64,000 nt of DNA from Akebia trifoliata (Eukaryota > Streptophyta > Magnoliopsida > Ranunculales > Lardizabalaceae), in assembly GCA_017979445.1 (NCBI GenBank), contig JADQWC010000228.1:426139-490138 (forward strand), read 5' to 3'. Positions 12,876-23,475 of the stretch are shown in pieces. The first letter of the stretch is position 1, and the number at the start of each line of letters is the position of its first letter. Under the pieces are notes generated by a model. It worked only from the letters and a program-made list of their open reading frames with translations. It was not told where the DNA came from and did no database searches. A program made the translations under genes and the position numbers.

Positions 12876-14410
12876 ACATTAGTGATGTTTAAATTATCCA
12901 AAGAATTATGATGATTTTGTAATTTTTATTAGCATAAATGGTCTAATTAGCATTTTCTCAACAGCGTCGAAATACTCAAAGGATGGAAAGCTAAGATTGC
13001 CTTGATTAGTGTAACAATGATGGGCTGTCGAAGCATTGAATGCGCACGGCAAACAAAAGAATGATACAAACACGCGTGCACAACCAACCATCCAAAATGT
13101 GATAAGTGTACACGGCGCATAAATGCCCCGCAACCGACACACACGATTATCAAGACTTGATAGTTGGCAGTGCGCTGCAAGAAGAAGTCATTAATAGCAC
13201 CGCCATGGAAGTTTGAATGGTCAGACTTCAAATTTAATGCCAAAGGCAGAAGGCAAAAGGAAAAGTGAATGTTAACGATCCAATGGGGGGCTGCCACATG
13301 TCGATAATTAATAATTTGGTCTCGATCCCTCGGATCAAGATCCGAAACATCGAGAGGGAGTATTATGGAGGATATTTTTCAGACACTGACACATGGTAGT
13401 TATGAGATGATTCTATCGAGTCACATGTGAAGAAGATTTGACCAACCAGTAAAGATAAAAAAAGGGAGATCGAGTAATACGGGAAGAGAATCTTAAATCG
13501 AGATTTCGAGATTCTGAGGATCGGAGATATAGTTCGGTCACATCCTATCCATGAAAATTAGGAATTTAACCATATTTGCGACAATCAAGGGAAGTCTCTA
13601 AAAGGGAGGGAATGGATAAAATGGAAATTAAAGAGAAAATTAAGGAGGAAGTTACCAAATGATTGTCCCAATTAACCATATGTTGACTCTATCATTGTAT
13701 ATCTATAATACTCTATTTTGTAATATAAAAAAATTGAGCTCTTCTTCCAGTAAATCAGATTCAATGAATCATCAAAGAACGAGGGGTTCTCGTATCACAC
13801 TTTTGTCGTTCTCATTGCTAAATGTATGCCTGTCATTCAAAAATTCCAAACTAAAATCACAAACTAAGATGAGAGTTTTGAGAAGGAGAGGAAGAGAAAA
13901 AGGGAGAGTCTTTCCATTACCTTAGGGTTGAAGCCGATTGTGAGAGAGCTCAGACAGAGAGAGCTCATCTCCTGTGTTTAGGGTTGAAGCCAATTGTGAG
14001 AAAGAGAGAAGATAGAGAGATAGTGGTCTTCGTAAGGTGTTCTTAGGGTTGAACCCGAGAGAGAGAGAGAGATCGTTCGAAAGTCTGGTTTTTCTCTTTA
14101 GGATTGAAGATGAGAGAGAGAAAGAGAGATTGAATGATAGGGGGTGATTCTTTTTTCTGGTTTGAAGAGTTTCTTTTTTCATTTAAATTTTTTTTGGAGG
14201 GAGGTGTTGCAATTACCTGATTTGTTTCAAATAAGAAACGTGTTTATAATAATTATAAGTCATGTTTTCACATTGAGCCTTGATCTGACCATTGAATTGC
14301 TCAACATCCAACGACTCGACCTCATCAATTTCATGTTTGTTGTCACATCTGGGCGTGGAACCACTCTCAATGATATTTTCTTATAATTCCCCAACCCCAC
14401 AAATTACATT
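12876..14410. other. Block A intergenic, GA-rich tracts
   Basis: Shared with block B; no convincing gene. GAGAGA tracts lie around 13935-13975 and 14055-14135. The repeated phrase TTAGGGTTGAAGCC occurs at about 13922, 13980 and 14043. GAAGC at 13986-13990 is the empty target of the 3.3-kb insertion found in block B. A retained about 600 bp less than B around 12950. Confidence 0.6.
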
Positions 14411-15486
14411 GCGTTTGGATAGAACTTCTTGAAGACTTCTGCTCCTACGGAGAGCTAGTAAACGTTTAGATAGGTTTTTACTCTTGCGCGGAGAGGTTTT
14501 TGTTCTTGCGGGGAGAGATTTTTTGCTCTTTGTTGAGAAGCTCCAAGAATCTGCGTAGGTGTTTGGATATGACTCCTTGGCTACTTCTGACTCTTGCGGG
14601 GAGTTAGAAGTCGTTTGGATGCGTTTGGATGAACAACTCATTCGAAGAGTTACTCCGTGCAAGAGCAAGAAATTACTCTTTGCGAAGAAGTCGAGAAAAC
14701 CTATTTCTCAAAATTCATCTTGCGGGGAGTCAATATCTAACGGTTTGTTTTACCAAAATACCCTTAACTTTATGAATATTAAATTTTTTTTTTTTTTAAT
14801 TTTGAGTATAATGGATTTAAACACATTATATTAATATTTAATATTTAAAATATTATATTATATTATATTAATATTTATAGTTAAAATGTCAAAAATAATA
14901 TAGTTTGAAGGCATATTATGACACTAAAAGACAGTCTGTCAATTTTTTTTTTTAAATTTTGAGTATAATGGATTTAAATACACTATATTAATATTTAATA
15001 TTTAAAATATTATATTATATTATATTAATATTTATAGTTAAAATGTCAAAAACAGTATAGTTTGAAGGCATATTATGACACTAAAAGACAATCTGTCAAT
15101 TTTTTTTTTTAATATTATGTCATATTATGTCAAAAATAGTCTGTCATTTTTTTTTTAAATTTTGAGTATAATGGATTTAAACATATTATATTAATATTTA
15201 TTATATTAATATTTATAGTTAAAATATAAAAAACAGTATAGTTTGAAGGCATATTATGACACTAAAAGACAAAAAACAGTAACTGGTATAATATAAGGGT
15301 ATTCTGGTCTTTTTTCTAGAAGTCATGAGAAGTCAGTATGGTTCCCAAACAAACTTCCAGCACAAAAGTACTTCTGCCAGTACTTCACAGCCCTTTCTGC
15401 ACAGAATTACTTTTTCAGCTTCTCCACAGAGTACTTCAGCTCCTGTTCTTTGGAACAGTAGTTCTGCTCTTGGTATCCAAACAGGC
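14411..15486. mobile_element. 1.1-kb TIR element, A only
   Basis: The left end reads GCGTTTGGATA and the right end TATCCAAACAGGC, inverted copies of a GC(C)TGTTTGGATA terminus. Block B lacks it (junction near 63270). The ends resemble hAT- or Harbinger-type MITEs; I could not fix the target duplication. The interior has four CTTGCGGGGA-type motifs (14480-14730) and a tandem AT-rich array. There is no transposase. Confidence 0.7.
14770..15275. repeat. Three tandem ~175-bp AT-rich repeats inside the TIR element
   Basis: The phrases TTTTGAGTATAATGGATTTA, TTAATATTTATAGTTAAAAT and GTTTGAAGGCATATTATGAC recur in order three times (starting near 14797, 14957 and 15157); the third unit is shortened. 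Confidence 0.8.
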
Positions 15487-15955
15487 CTTTATTCTTATTT
15501 TCTTTTCGACATTTCCTAAGTGCAATCAAATGCTTGGAACAATTTTTCCACGAAATTTAGTTTCACTTCCTTGAAAATAAATACCCTGCAAATCATATGA
15601 GCCCTAGTGTTAAGAAAACAATTTTTCAACAACCATGGTTGAATGACAAAGCAAACCCAACCAAATCATAATTTTCACCAAATAATTTATTTTTCCAAGC
15701 AAGATATAAGAGCCTTTTTTTAATTAACTAAAATAACGGTCAAGTCTTAAATGTGGGAAAGCCCCCTCAACATCACAACAATTATATAATGGACGAGAAG
15801 ATGTGAAATAATTAGTCAAATCGTGTGAGCTGAAAAAGTTGTATGAATTTGTCAGAGTTGTCTCAAAAAAAAAAAAAAAAAAAAAAGGCACAAAGTCACC
15901 TGACTTCAATTAAACCTTAAAAAAGTCTTTCCATCTCAACCACGCATATACATAT
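15487..15955. other. Right end of block A and adjoining spacer
   Basis: Matches B 63270-63543 up to 15765, then unique. A run of about 22 A occurs at 15866-15887. No gene seen. Confidence 0.5.
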
Positions 15956-16333
15956 GGGGAGGCGTTTGGAGGCCCTAAAGAGAGCCTAACATTGTGCCAA
16001 ACATTTTTCAATGTATGGGTTAGAGATTTCATAATGGGCTGATTTTATGTAAGGATGATCTTTATGATGAGAAAATCATCTTCATCAAAAATCAGTCCAT
16101 TATGAAACTTCTAACATTATCAAAAGTGGTTTATAAAAAACGGACAGTCCACAATTCTTCAACTTGTAAACTAAGGTTAGAAATTTCAGAATGAGCTGAT
16201 TTTTGTTGAGGATGATCTCTTCACCATAGAGACCATCCTCACAAAAAATCAACCCATTATGAAACTTCTAACCCCTATCTTAAAAAATGTTTGGCATAAT
16301 GTTTGGCTCTCTTTAGGGCCTCTGAACACTTCC
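15956..16333. mobile_element. Foldback element 1
   Basis: Terminal inverted repeat GAGGCCCTAAAGAGAGCC at the left, GGCTCTCTTTAGGGCCTC at the right. This is the most diverged of the four; its hairpin arms read ATAATGGGCTGATTTT. Confidence 0.8.
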
Positions 16334-16348
16334 TATATATATATATAT

Positions 16349-16690
16349 GGGTAGCGTTCAATGGCAAACTTTTTAGCAAAACATTTTTCAAAACATGAGT
16401 TAGAAGTTTTGGAATGGGCTGATTTTTGGTGAGGATGATCTCTACGGTGAGGAGATCATCCTCACCAAAAATCAGTCCATTCCAAAACTTCTAACTTATG
16501 TTTACAAGTTGAAAAATCGTGGACCGTCCATTTTTTGTAAACTATTTTTGATGGGGTTAGAAGTTTTGGAATGGGTTGATTTTTGATGAGGATGATCTCC
16601 TCACCGTAGAGATCATCATCACCAAAAATCAGCCCATTCCAAAACTTCTAACTCATGTTTTGTCAAAAAGTTAGCCATTGAACGTGACCC
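16349..16690. mobile_element. Foldback element 2
   Basis: Termini GTTCAATGGCAAACTTTTT at the left and AAAAAGTTAGCCATTGAAC at the right. Internal hairpins lie near 16400-16495 and 16555-16655. Flanked on both sides by (TA)n. Confidence 0.82.
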
Positions 16691-16709
16691 TATATATATA
16701 TATATATAT

Positions 16710-17090
16710 GGGTCCCGTTCAACACCCTAAGCTTTACCACACACTTTAACAAACGTGTTTTGTCCTACATGGGTTAGAAGTTTTGGAATGGGCTGATTTT
16801 TGGTGAGAATGATCTCTATGGTGAGGAGATCATCCTCACCAAAAATCAGCTCATTCCAAAACTTCTAACCCCATCAAAAATGGTTTACAAAAAATGGACG
16901 GTCCACGATTTTTCAACGTGTAAACATGGAGCTAAACATTTCGGAATGGGCTGATTTTTGGGGAGGATGATCGTCTAATCATAGAGATCATCCTCACCAA
17001 AAATCAGCCCATTCCAAAACTTCTAACCCATGTAGGATAAAAAACGTTTGTTAAAGTGTGTGGTAAAACTTAGGGTGCTGAACATTTCCC
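16710..17090. mobile_element. Foldback element 3
   Basis: Termini GTTCAACACCCTAAG and CTTAGGGTGCTGAAC, continuing inward as a long inverted repeat through CACACACTTTAACAAACG. The hairpin at about 16776-16875 has arms of close to 48 bases and a very short loop. Confidence 0.82.
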
Positions 17091-17108
17091 TATATATATA
17101 TATATATA

Positions 17109-17363
17109 GGTCCCGTTCAACAACAAACATTTTGGTAAAACATTTTTCAAAACATGGGTTAGAGGTTTTGGAATGGGCTGATTTTTGGTGAGAATGATCT
17201 CTACGATGAGGAGACCATGCTCACCAAAAATCAGCCCATTTCAAAACTTCTAACCCCATGTTTACAAGTTGAAAAATCGTGGACCGTCCATTTTTTGTAA
17301 ACCATTTTTGATGGGGTTAGAAGTTTTGGAATGGGCTGATTTTTGGTGATGATGATCTCCTCA
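17109..17363. mobile_element. Foldback element 4, truncated
   Basis: Starts GGTCCCGTTCAAC like element 3 and contains one full hairpin. It breaks off at about 17363, halfway through the second hairpin, where the CACTA stub begins. Confidence 0.78.
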
Positions 17364-17486
17364 TTCTGTCGCAATTAAAAAACCACTCTTTTTAAAACGA
17401 TCCCATTTGCAACTGTAGCGGGAGTCGTTTTTTTGAAAAATGACTGTTCTGGATAGTCGTTTTTTTGAAAAACGAATGACGTAGTG
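17364..17486. mobile_element. Terminal stub of a different CACTA-type element
   Basis: The segment ends ATGACGTAGTG directly against kinase sequence. Read on the minus strand it begins CACTACGTCATTCG, a CACTA-type terminus distinct from CACTACGTGAAAA. Short subterminal repeats (GTCGTTTTTTTGAAAAA, twice) support an element end. The rest of the element is missing. Confidence 0.6.
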
Positions 17487-18108
17487 CATCACCCCTTTAT
17501 AAACTGTTGCGAAAGCACCACTACCTAATTCTTCTTTAAATCCATCCGTAGCTTTCTCAAGCTCTTTGTATGTAAAACTTTGCATATTCATCCCTGACGT
17601 GATTTGGCCCGGGTAAAGTTTCTTCGATTTCTTACGGTAGGTGAAGAAAGCAAAGGGAGACAGCGACACGAAGTTCAGAAACACCAAGCCTCCTAAAAGA
17701 AGTGACCCAATAAGGATCAAAGTCGAACGATCTTTCTTCATTAAAATTATAATCGGAGATATCGAAGAATTGTCTTTCCTTACTTGGATCATGACTTTTC
17801 CTTCAACACTAGAATTAATCCTCCCGTTTGAGAGTGAGAGCTTCAACTTCCAACAGTTTCTATCTCTAACAATGGCTACTGCGCAGAAACAATCACTCAA
17901 ACAAGCTTCTCTGCACCAATCCTCATTTACCGATTTATACCATTCAAAGGCAGAAGGTAGCCAATCGGTGTTCATGATTTCCTTCATGTCAAATAGAGAC
18001 GATTCTTGCGATCCCTCCTCGCAGCTTTGCAAAATGAAATTTTGTTTGCATCCTTTTAACTTGTTATTATGATCCAAGTAGGTATACCCGGGTGGACATT
18101 CACAACTA
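17487..18108 (-). pseudogene. G-type lectin receptor-like kinase, third copy, internal fragment
   Basis: Corresponds to copy A from about 9999 to 10620. It covers the Cys-rich PAN-like region (YLDHNNKLKGCKQN...CREACLSDCFCAVA), the membrane segment (LILIGSLLLGG) and the start of the kinase domain (GSGAFATVYKGVM). Across this stretch the frame is open, unlike in copies A and B. Both ends are transposon ends: a CACTA stub at 17486 and the L end of the 12.6-kb CACTA element at 18109. Lectin domain and catalytic core are missing, so it cannot encode a functional kinase. Confidence 0.88.
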
Positions 18109-18635
18109 CACTACGTGAAAATCCCCAATTTTAAGCGAAAAAATTGATGGGTCTCGCCCGTCAATTTTTAATACTTAAATTCCGCGGCCTTTCGACCACG
18201 TTTCCCGTCTCTCGCACGATTTCACTCACTCTCACTCTCTTTCTCATGATCTCATCTCACTCTCTTTCTTTCTGTCTCTCTCTCATTCTCATCGATCGAT
18301 TGATCGATCGACCTCTTCATCTCTTTCTCACAGTCGTTCTCTTGATCGATCGACCTCTCCATCTCTCTCTCTCTCTCACACACACAGTCTCTCCCTTGGT
18401 AGATCTCATCTCCCACTCTATTTGATCGATCTCTCTTTCGATCTGCTCCCTCAATAGATCTCTCTCACTTCCATGTCTCTCTGACGCAATCGCAATCGCA
18501 ATCGGATTTGAAGTCTCTAGGGTTTCGATTTCTCTCACGCAATTGGATTGTACTCTCTAAGGTTTCGATCTTTGTCACAATCCGTCGTCTTAGATTGGAA
18601 GCTGAGTTTCTGCTAAGGTGTTCTCACTCTTCAAG
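18109..18635 (+). promoter_or_regulatory. L end of E2: CT-rich leader with candidate first-exon donor
   Basis: After the CACTA terminus comes a palindrome (TTGATGGG...CCCGTCAA), CCGCGGCC, then about 320 bp of CT-rich DNA with GATCGATC motifs and a CTCTCTCT/CACACA tract near 18363-18388. It ends ...CTTCAAG followed by GTATGA, a good plant splice donor. This looks like a non-coding first exon upstream of the captured exons. Transcription is inferred, not shown. Confidence 0.45.
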
Positions 18636-20861
18636 GTATGATCGACTGTAAATCTTGATTTGAAGAGAATCGACTGTAAATTCGATGATGATTTGTTAGT
18701 TTACTAGTGCGTGTGCGTCTTACGATTAAATCTATCTTCGATTCTTTTAATGATTCATTTTGTATTATTTTGATGTTTTAATGGTGGATTCTGTGAAATT
18801 GATTTCCAAATGTTGAATTAGATGGTCAGATCCTTGAGAAATCATAGCCATGTAGATTATAGATTGGACTTTTGTTATAGGAAGCCAGCATTTGTTCTTG
18901 AAAGAAAAAAAATCTAATTTAGTCATACAGGAAGTTCAATTATTATTGATAAGGTCCCAATAATATCATTTTGGGACCGTAATTTCACCGAGATTACCAT
19001 CGTATAAATACTAGTTCCCTTAAAATAATAATAAATTTTATTAAATCCCAAATTAATGTGGCTAATAATAGTTTGTTACTAATTTCAGGTAAAAAGGGCA
19101 CATTCGGAAACCAACAAAAGAAATAACAATTACTGTTACAACATGCAAGCAAAAAGGAAACATCCGGCAAAATCTCGAGGATTTTGGACGTCACGTCACC
19201 GCGCCGCGGTCCTCTCGAGGAATTTGTCCTCGAGATTTTTGCAGAAGCTTCCAATTGCTTCGGTGGTTGTAACTGAATGGGTAGTTCGAAGCGAATCATC
19301 CGAAAAGTTGACCCGATTACCCGAATACGAATGTTATAAATTGGAGGGTTGATTTTAGAGAAGGGGTCTTCTCCTCTTCTCTTCTTCCATAATTTTTGGT
19401 TTTTATTCTTTTAATTTCTCTGTAATTTTTCCTTTTGGTGAGATCTTGAGTGTAGTGAGAACATCAAGAGGAACCATTCATTGTTTGTGTAATTGTTGGG
19501 AGAGCTATAAAAGAAGCAATTCGGATCGATCATCTTCTTCACCCATGTTCTTTGATCTTTTATTAATTTCTGCAATTTTAATTCTTGCGATGATCGGCTA
19601 GACCTTCCTTAGAGAGGTCAAGAATGCCAGAGCAATTTCATCCTACCAATGTTGTTTGATTCTTTATTTCTAGTTTACATGTTAATTCTGAAAATCCTCT
19701 TAGGATAAGATTAGCAAACTTATACATTCAAATCAAGCTTAGATGATTGTTACTTAGATAAGTTCAAGAACAATCATGCTATGTGAAGGATTGAAGTATA
19801 AGTCAGCTACACTTGTTTGAAGTTGGGATTTTCATGAATACTCTTCGGTTACCATCAATGTTTAATTCGATTTATCATCCGATCCACGAGCAATGACTTG
19901 CTACGTGGATTGAGTTATAATTAGAATAAATCAGCATTTTGGATGAATTGCAATGGTTTGATTGACTTCTCTAATCCCTCTCTCTTAGATTTTCAATCTT
20001 TCTTTTCTGTTTTTAATTTCAATTGCAAGTAATTTTCATTTCATTTGTGCAACAAATCAATTTTGTTTTTAAGAAAAATCTGTTTTCTAATTCTATTTTT
20101 GTTTCTAACCGAATGAATCTTTGAATCTTCATTGTCCCTGTGGAACGAATTCGACTTGCCCAAAGTTTTAATTCACATCTTAATCTCTGCATTTATTTAG
20201 CAAGATCTACAATCGATCAATTATGCTTAAGGTTCACTTTAAATCTTTCACACTTTTCTATTGATTTTTGTTTATTTGCTTTTAGCGAATTGGAGTGGAT
20301 TTCTTCTCTGTTGGTATTTATCTCAAATCTCTGTAATTGTTCAGGTAGACAAGATGACACGTCTGAGAGACTCAATGCTCTTTTTGAAAGATTCATGAAT
20401 CAGCCATGAGCTTTGGTTGGCAGGTCCTGAATATGGAACTCATAGAGGTAAAATCTTTTATTACAAAATCTACTTGAAAGCTTTTTTTCCCCTCTTTTTA
20501 TCTGCTTTGGCTACGGTTCTTATACTTTTCTTTCTCTAACTGTTCCCTCAAATTTGGCCTTGATTTTGTGTAATTGTTCCTCCAATTTGGCGCCTGACTT
20601 CTGCACTCAATCTTTCATTATAAAATATGAATGTACACCCAAAGGTTTCCTTGAATATATCAATCAATCAACTGTCCCTGCACTATGGAATTTACTTTTC
20701 ACAAGTGAACTAGTACTCCATTAACATTGTCTGTATTTCTTTTTGCAAATTTACAATATATATCATTGTCTGTATTTCTTTCTGCACTTTTGATGCGGAC
20801 ATACTTTGTTTTTTCTGTGCTATTCATGCGGACTAATTCTTGGGTAGCTACCAAACAGGTG
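18636..20861. other. E2 interior: possible intron and LTR-like remnant
   Basis: From about 19330 there is a TATAAATT followed by CT-rich leader-like sequence. Near 20128 the phrase CATTGTCCCTGTGGAACGAA occurs, similar to sequence just inside the 5' LTR of several plant Ty3/gypsy elements. No LTR pair or retroelement gene is visible. A dyad GAGGATTTTGGACGTCACGT with CCTCGAGAT arms lies at about 19174-19240. The assignment is tentative. Confidence 0.35.
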
Positions 20862-21103
20862 CACCGTGTACTGGTAGACATAGTTTCTGCTTCTGCAAAT
20901 TCGACACCGGGTCTCGGAAGATATCCTCCATTTAAGAGATAGATAGTTATGCATTATATGGTTGGGAATTTCCATCGATGCTTCTTATTTTTGCTGCATT
21001 GGATGTGTTTAAGAATGAAGCAAAGAAGATGGTGGTTGCACTAGTTGATATGGAACGTGCTTTTGTTCCTCCCCAACACTTCATCCGTTTAGTGCAGAGG
21101 AGG
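20862..21103 (+). pseudogene. DRP2-type dynamin exon fragment, captured in E2
   Basis: A splice-acceptor CAG precedes [20 protein letters not shown] and RYPPFKR, then a stop. After a short disrupted stretch the frame resumes with [20 protein letters not shown] and [16 protein letters not shown], ending at a GT. This matches the middle (stalk) region of plant dynamin-related proteins of the DRP2 class, which act in clathrin-mediated endocytosis and Golgi traffic. The GTPase, PH and GED regions are absent. About 40 bp of unrelated sequence splits the exon, so it is not functional. Confidence 0.82.
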
Positions 21104-21884
21104 TATGCTCAATAATTATTTTTTTTATATATATAAATCCATACTATTTCATGATAATATCACTTTGATTTTTTATTTTTTTAGTCAATTCCATGTTGAT
21201 AGTTTAGTGTTGACATGATCCCAATTGACACAGATAATTGTTCCAGGATTTTTAGCTATGTTGACAGGGGCCATCTAACATACCTTAAGCCACATTAACA
21301 CATAACTCCTAAAAAAATTTCACAAGCTTTCCATAACTTTCTTGGTTTTTGTTCATTTGATGATTAAGTTATTTGAACTTATCATTCCTTTTGTATTGAG
21401 ATCATTTACTTAAATGGTAAAATCATAAAAAATAAAAGATAAAAAAATAAGGGGAGTCTAGGGAAAAACATCTCTCTTAAAATAATCTGCAGAAGAAAAA
21501 TCTGAATCTTGGAATGATTGGAGTTGTGGATTGAATGAAGAAATATGAATGTGAGTTGTTCATTTCGTCTTCTGTACAAGATGCGCCAAAGAGATGTTAA
21601 GGCTTTTTGTTTGAAAGTGGGTGCACTTAATGAAAAGTCAAGGACATTGATGTAATTTTTGTTCTTTGTTGTTGTTGTTTAAGGTGGTGCACATACGTCA
21701 GATTGTAGGTGCAAATAGAACAGACATTCTTATGTATCAATATTGGCCTACTAGTTGGGATTGGTGCATGCCTTTCTGCACTCGCCTGATTAATCAACTC
21801 GTCAACCCGATCGCAATGATTCCCAATGATGGATGCGTATTCCATTGCTTTATTTTGTTACCAGATGTGTTTCAGAAATCCGGA
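21104..21884. other. Spacer after the DRP2 fragment
   Basis: Begins as intron-like AT-rich DNA. The open frame at 21666-21887 is not recognised and has no supporting features. Confidence 0.4.
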
Positions 21885-23475
21885 TGAGGTATCTCGAATT
21901 GACAAAACCTTAGAAATCACACTACGCTAGGAAAATACGACCCCAGAAACATAGAAATCATCATCTTGCAAATCAAAAAGAAGCTTCACGATAAAAATCA
22001 CTAAAAATTGACCAAATTACCAAAATACCCCTAACCTCAAAATAACCCTAGAGCCTACGTTAAGCTTAGGAAATCCCATTCAAACACATAAAATAACAAA
22101 TCGAAACCAAATAAATCATTTCGCCAATTTTCACAGAATTCGACAAAATTACGAAAATGCCCCTCATAAAGTTCATGAACATTTCGCACAAAAAAATTTC
22201 ATAAATAACAAAAACTAATATTTCCATTGAATTCCTTACGAAAAATTGATTCTAAAACATCCTAGAACATTAAAAACCGACTTAAAACGTGAAAAGTCCT
22301 CTCCGGGGGTAAAACGATAATTTCACAATTTTTCATAATTAAAAATTCCGAAATTAATAAATAAAATATTAAATAATTAAAGTGAAACATTGATGAAATT
22401 AATTTAAAAATTTGAATTAAAAAATCGATCAATCGAGCTTTCAAGTAAAATTGTTGAGGGTTCGTGAGATATTTCTTTAAGGACCCCTCCATTTGGGGGT
22501 CCAAAGAATTAAAGATATTTTAGAGGGGGGTTCTTCAAAAATTAAAAGTAAATCAAGCAAGACTGAAGTCAAGGTATTAAAGTCAATCAAGTGAGGCTGA
22601 AGTCAAAATTAAAGTCAATTAATGAAGACTGAAATCAAGATATTAAAAGTCAATCAATTAAGACTGAAGTCAAAACATTAAAAGTCAATCAAATAAGACC
22701 AAAAGTCAGAATAGAACTCTAATTAAATAATAACTCTATCTAATAGAGTTCTAACTTAAAAATAATTCTACCTAAAACAAGTCAAACTAAAACACAACTC
22801 TAATTAAAAGATCTCTAATTAAACACTAACTCTATCCAAATCAACCCCTAAAAACATCTATAAATAGAGGTGCTCACACCCTATTTTCGTATCAAATCAA
22901 AAACCCTAAGAGAAGTAAGTCTAGAAGCTCCCCTAGCCCCCCATAAACCTTAGTTTTGGAGCCCCAACTCCTTACCTAACATCCCCCCTTCAATTTTAGT
23001 CTAGAAAATCCCTAAAATCCCTCCAAAAACACCCCTAAATCCGCAACAAACTTGAAGAGTTCAGATTCAAAAACAAGGAGATACCTTAATCTAGGAGATC
23101 CGAAGTCAAATCCGGAGACAGAACGACGCAAGGGAGTACAGTACAAGGAGCTCTTTTTATCAGATATGAGGGAGCAAAATCCTTGCTATCGGAAAGGTAT
23201 GAAATTTTTTATTTTTATTTTTATCTAGGTTTTTAGCAATGTGATATATTTGGGAAGTTAGTAGAGACCGGCTTTGGCCGGGCGGGGTTGGTGCCTAACA
23301 CCTTCCAACCCCGTAACATGATCCCCGAATTCAGATTTTTTTATGGTAGATTAGTTCTTTTTATCCATGTTAGAGTCAGTTTGGTTCCTAGACCATAATA
23401 ACTAGGTGGCGACTCCCAAACCTCAAGGGTCAAAAGCGGATCCGCGCACCCCGCGGATCGAGGGCGCTTTCACTT
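21885..23475 (+). mobile_element. Probable Ty3/gypsy LTR and primer-site region
   Basis: It contains a TATA box (CTATAAATAGAGG, near 22857), then a leader, then GGCGGGGTTGGTGCCTAACA, and finally TAGGTGGCGACTCC near 23404. That order is characteristic of the LTR and primer-binding region of a common plant Ty3/gypsy group. No gag or pol follows. Four copies of a motif like AAAGTCAATCAA with GACTGAAGTCAA occur around 22560-22700. Exact ends are not resolved. Confidence 0.5.

Larger units (their letters stand above)
1020..15765. repeat. Duplicated block A (direct repeat of block B)
   Basis: From about 1020 to 15765 this segment aligns collinearly with 38477-63543 in the same orientation. Short stretches compared by eye differ by roughly 5 to 10 percent. 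Landmarks occur in the same order in both: minus-strand gene tail, PRPP synthetase exon, receptor kinase, foldback MITE, GA-rich tract. A-only material includes the CACTA MITE, LINE, solo LTR and TIR element. A also keeps about 1.27 kb (roughly 6000-7268) missing from B. Homology stops abruptly at 15765/63543. Confidence 0.9.
15956..17363. repeat. Cluster of four foldback elements separated by (TA)n
   Basis: Four related elements of about 340-380 bp sit end to end at 15956-16333, 16349-16690, 16710-17090 and 17109-17363. Only (TA)n separates them (16334-16348, 16691-16709, 17091-17108). Each intact one has long terminal inverted repeats, two internal hairpins and a central GTGGACCGTCCATTTTT-type spacer. 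The hairpin arms carry TTGGAATGGGCTGATTTTTG and its complement. The fourth is cut off inside its second hairpin by the next element. No coding capacity. Confidence 0.85.

Noticed and set aside
12906..13297. Overlapping minus-strand frames, also near 58457-58862 in block B
   Set aside because: The frames differ between the two copies and resemble no family; probably non-coding.
16334..17108. (TA)n runs as AT-rich replication origins
   Set aside because: They are short and better explained as target or flanking microsatellites of the foldback elements.
21666..21887. 73-aa frame inside E2
   Set aside because: No domain, no matching frame in relatives, short.
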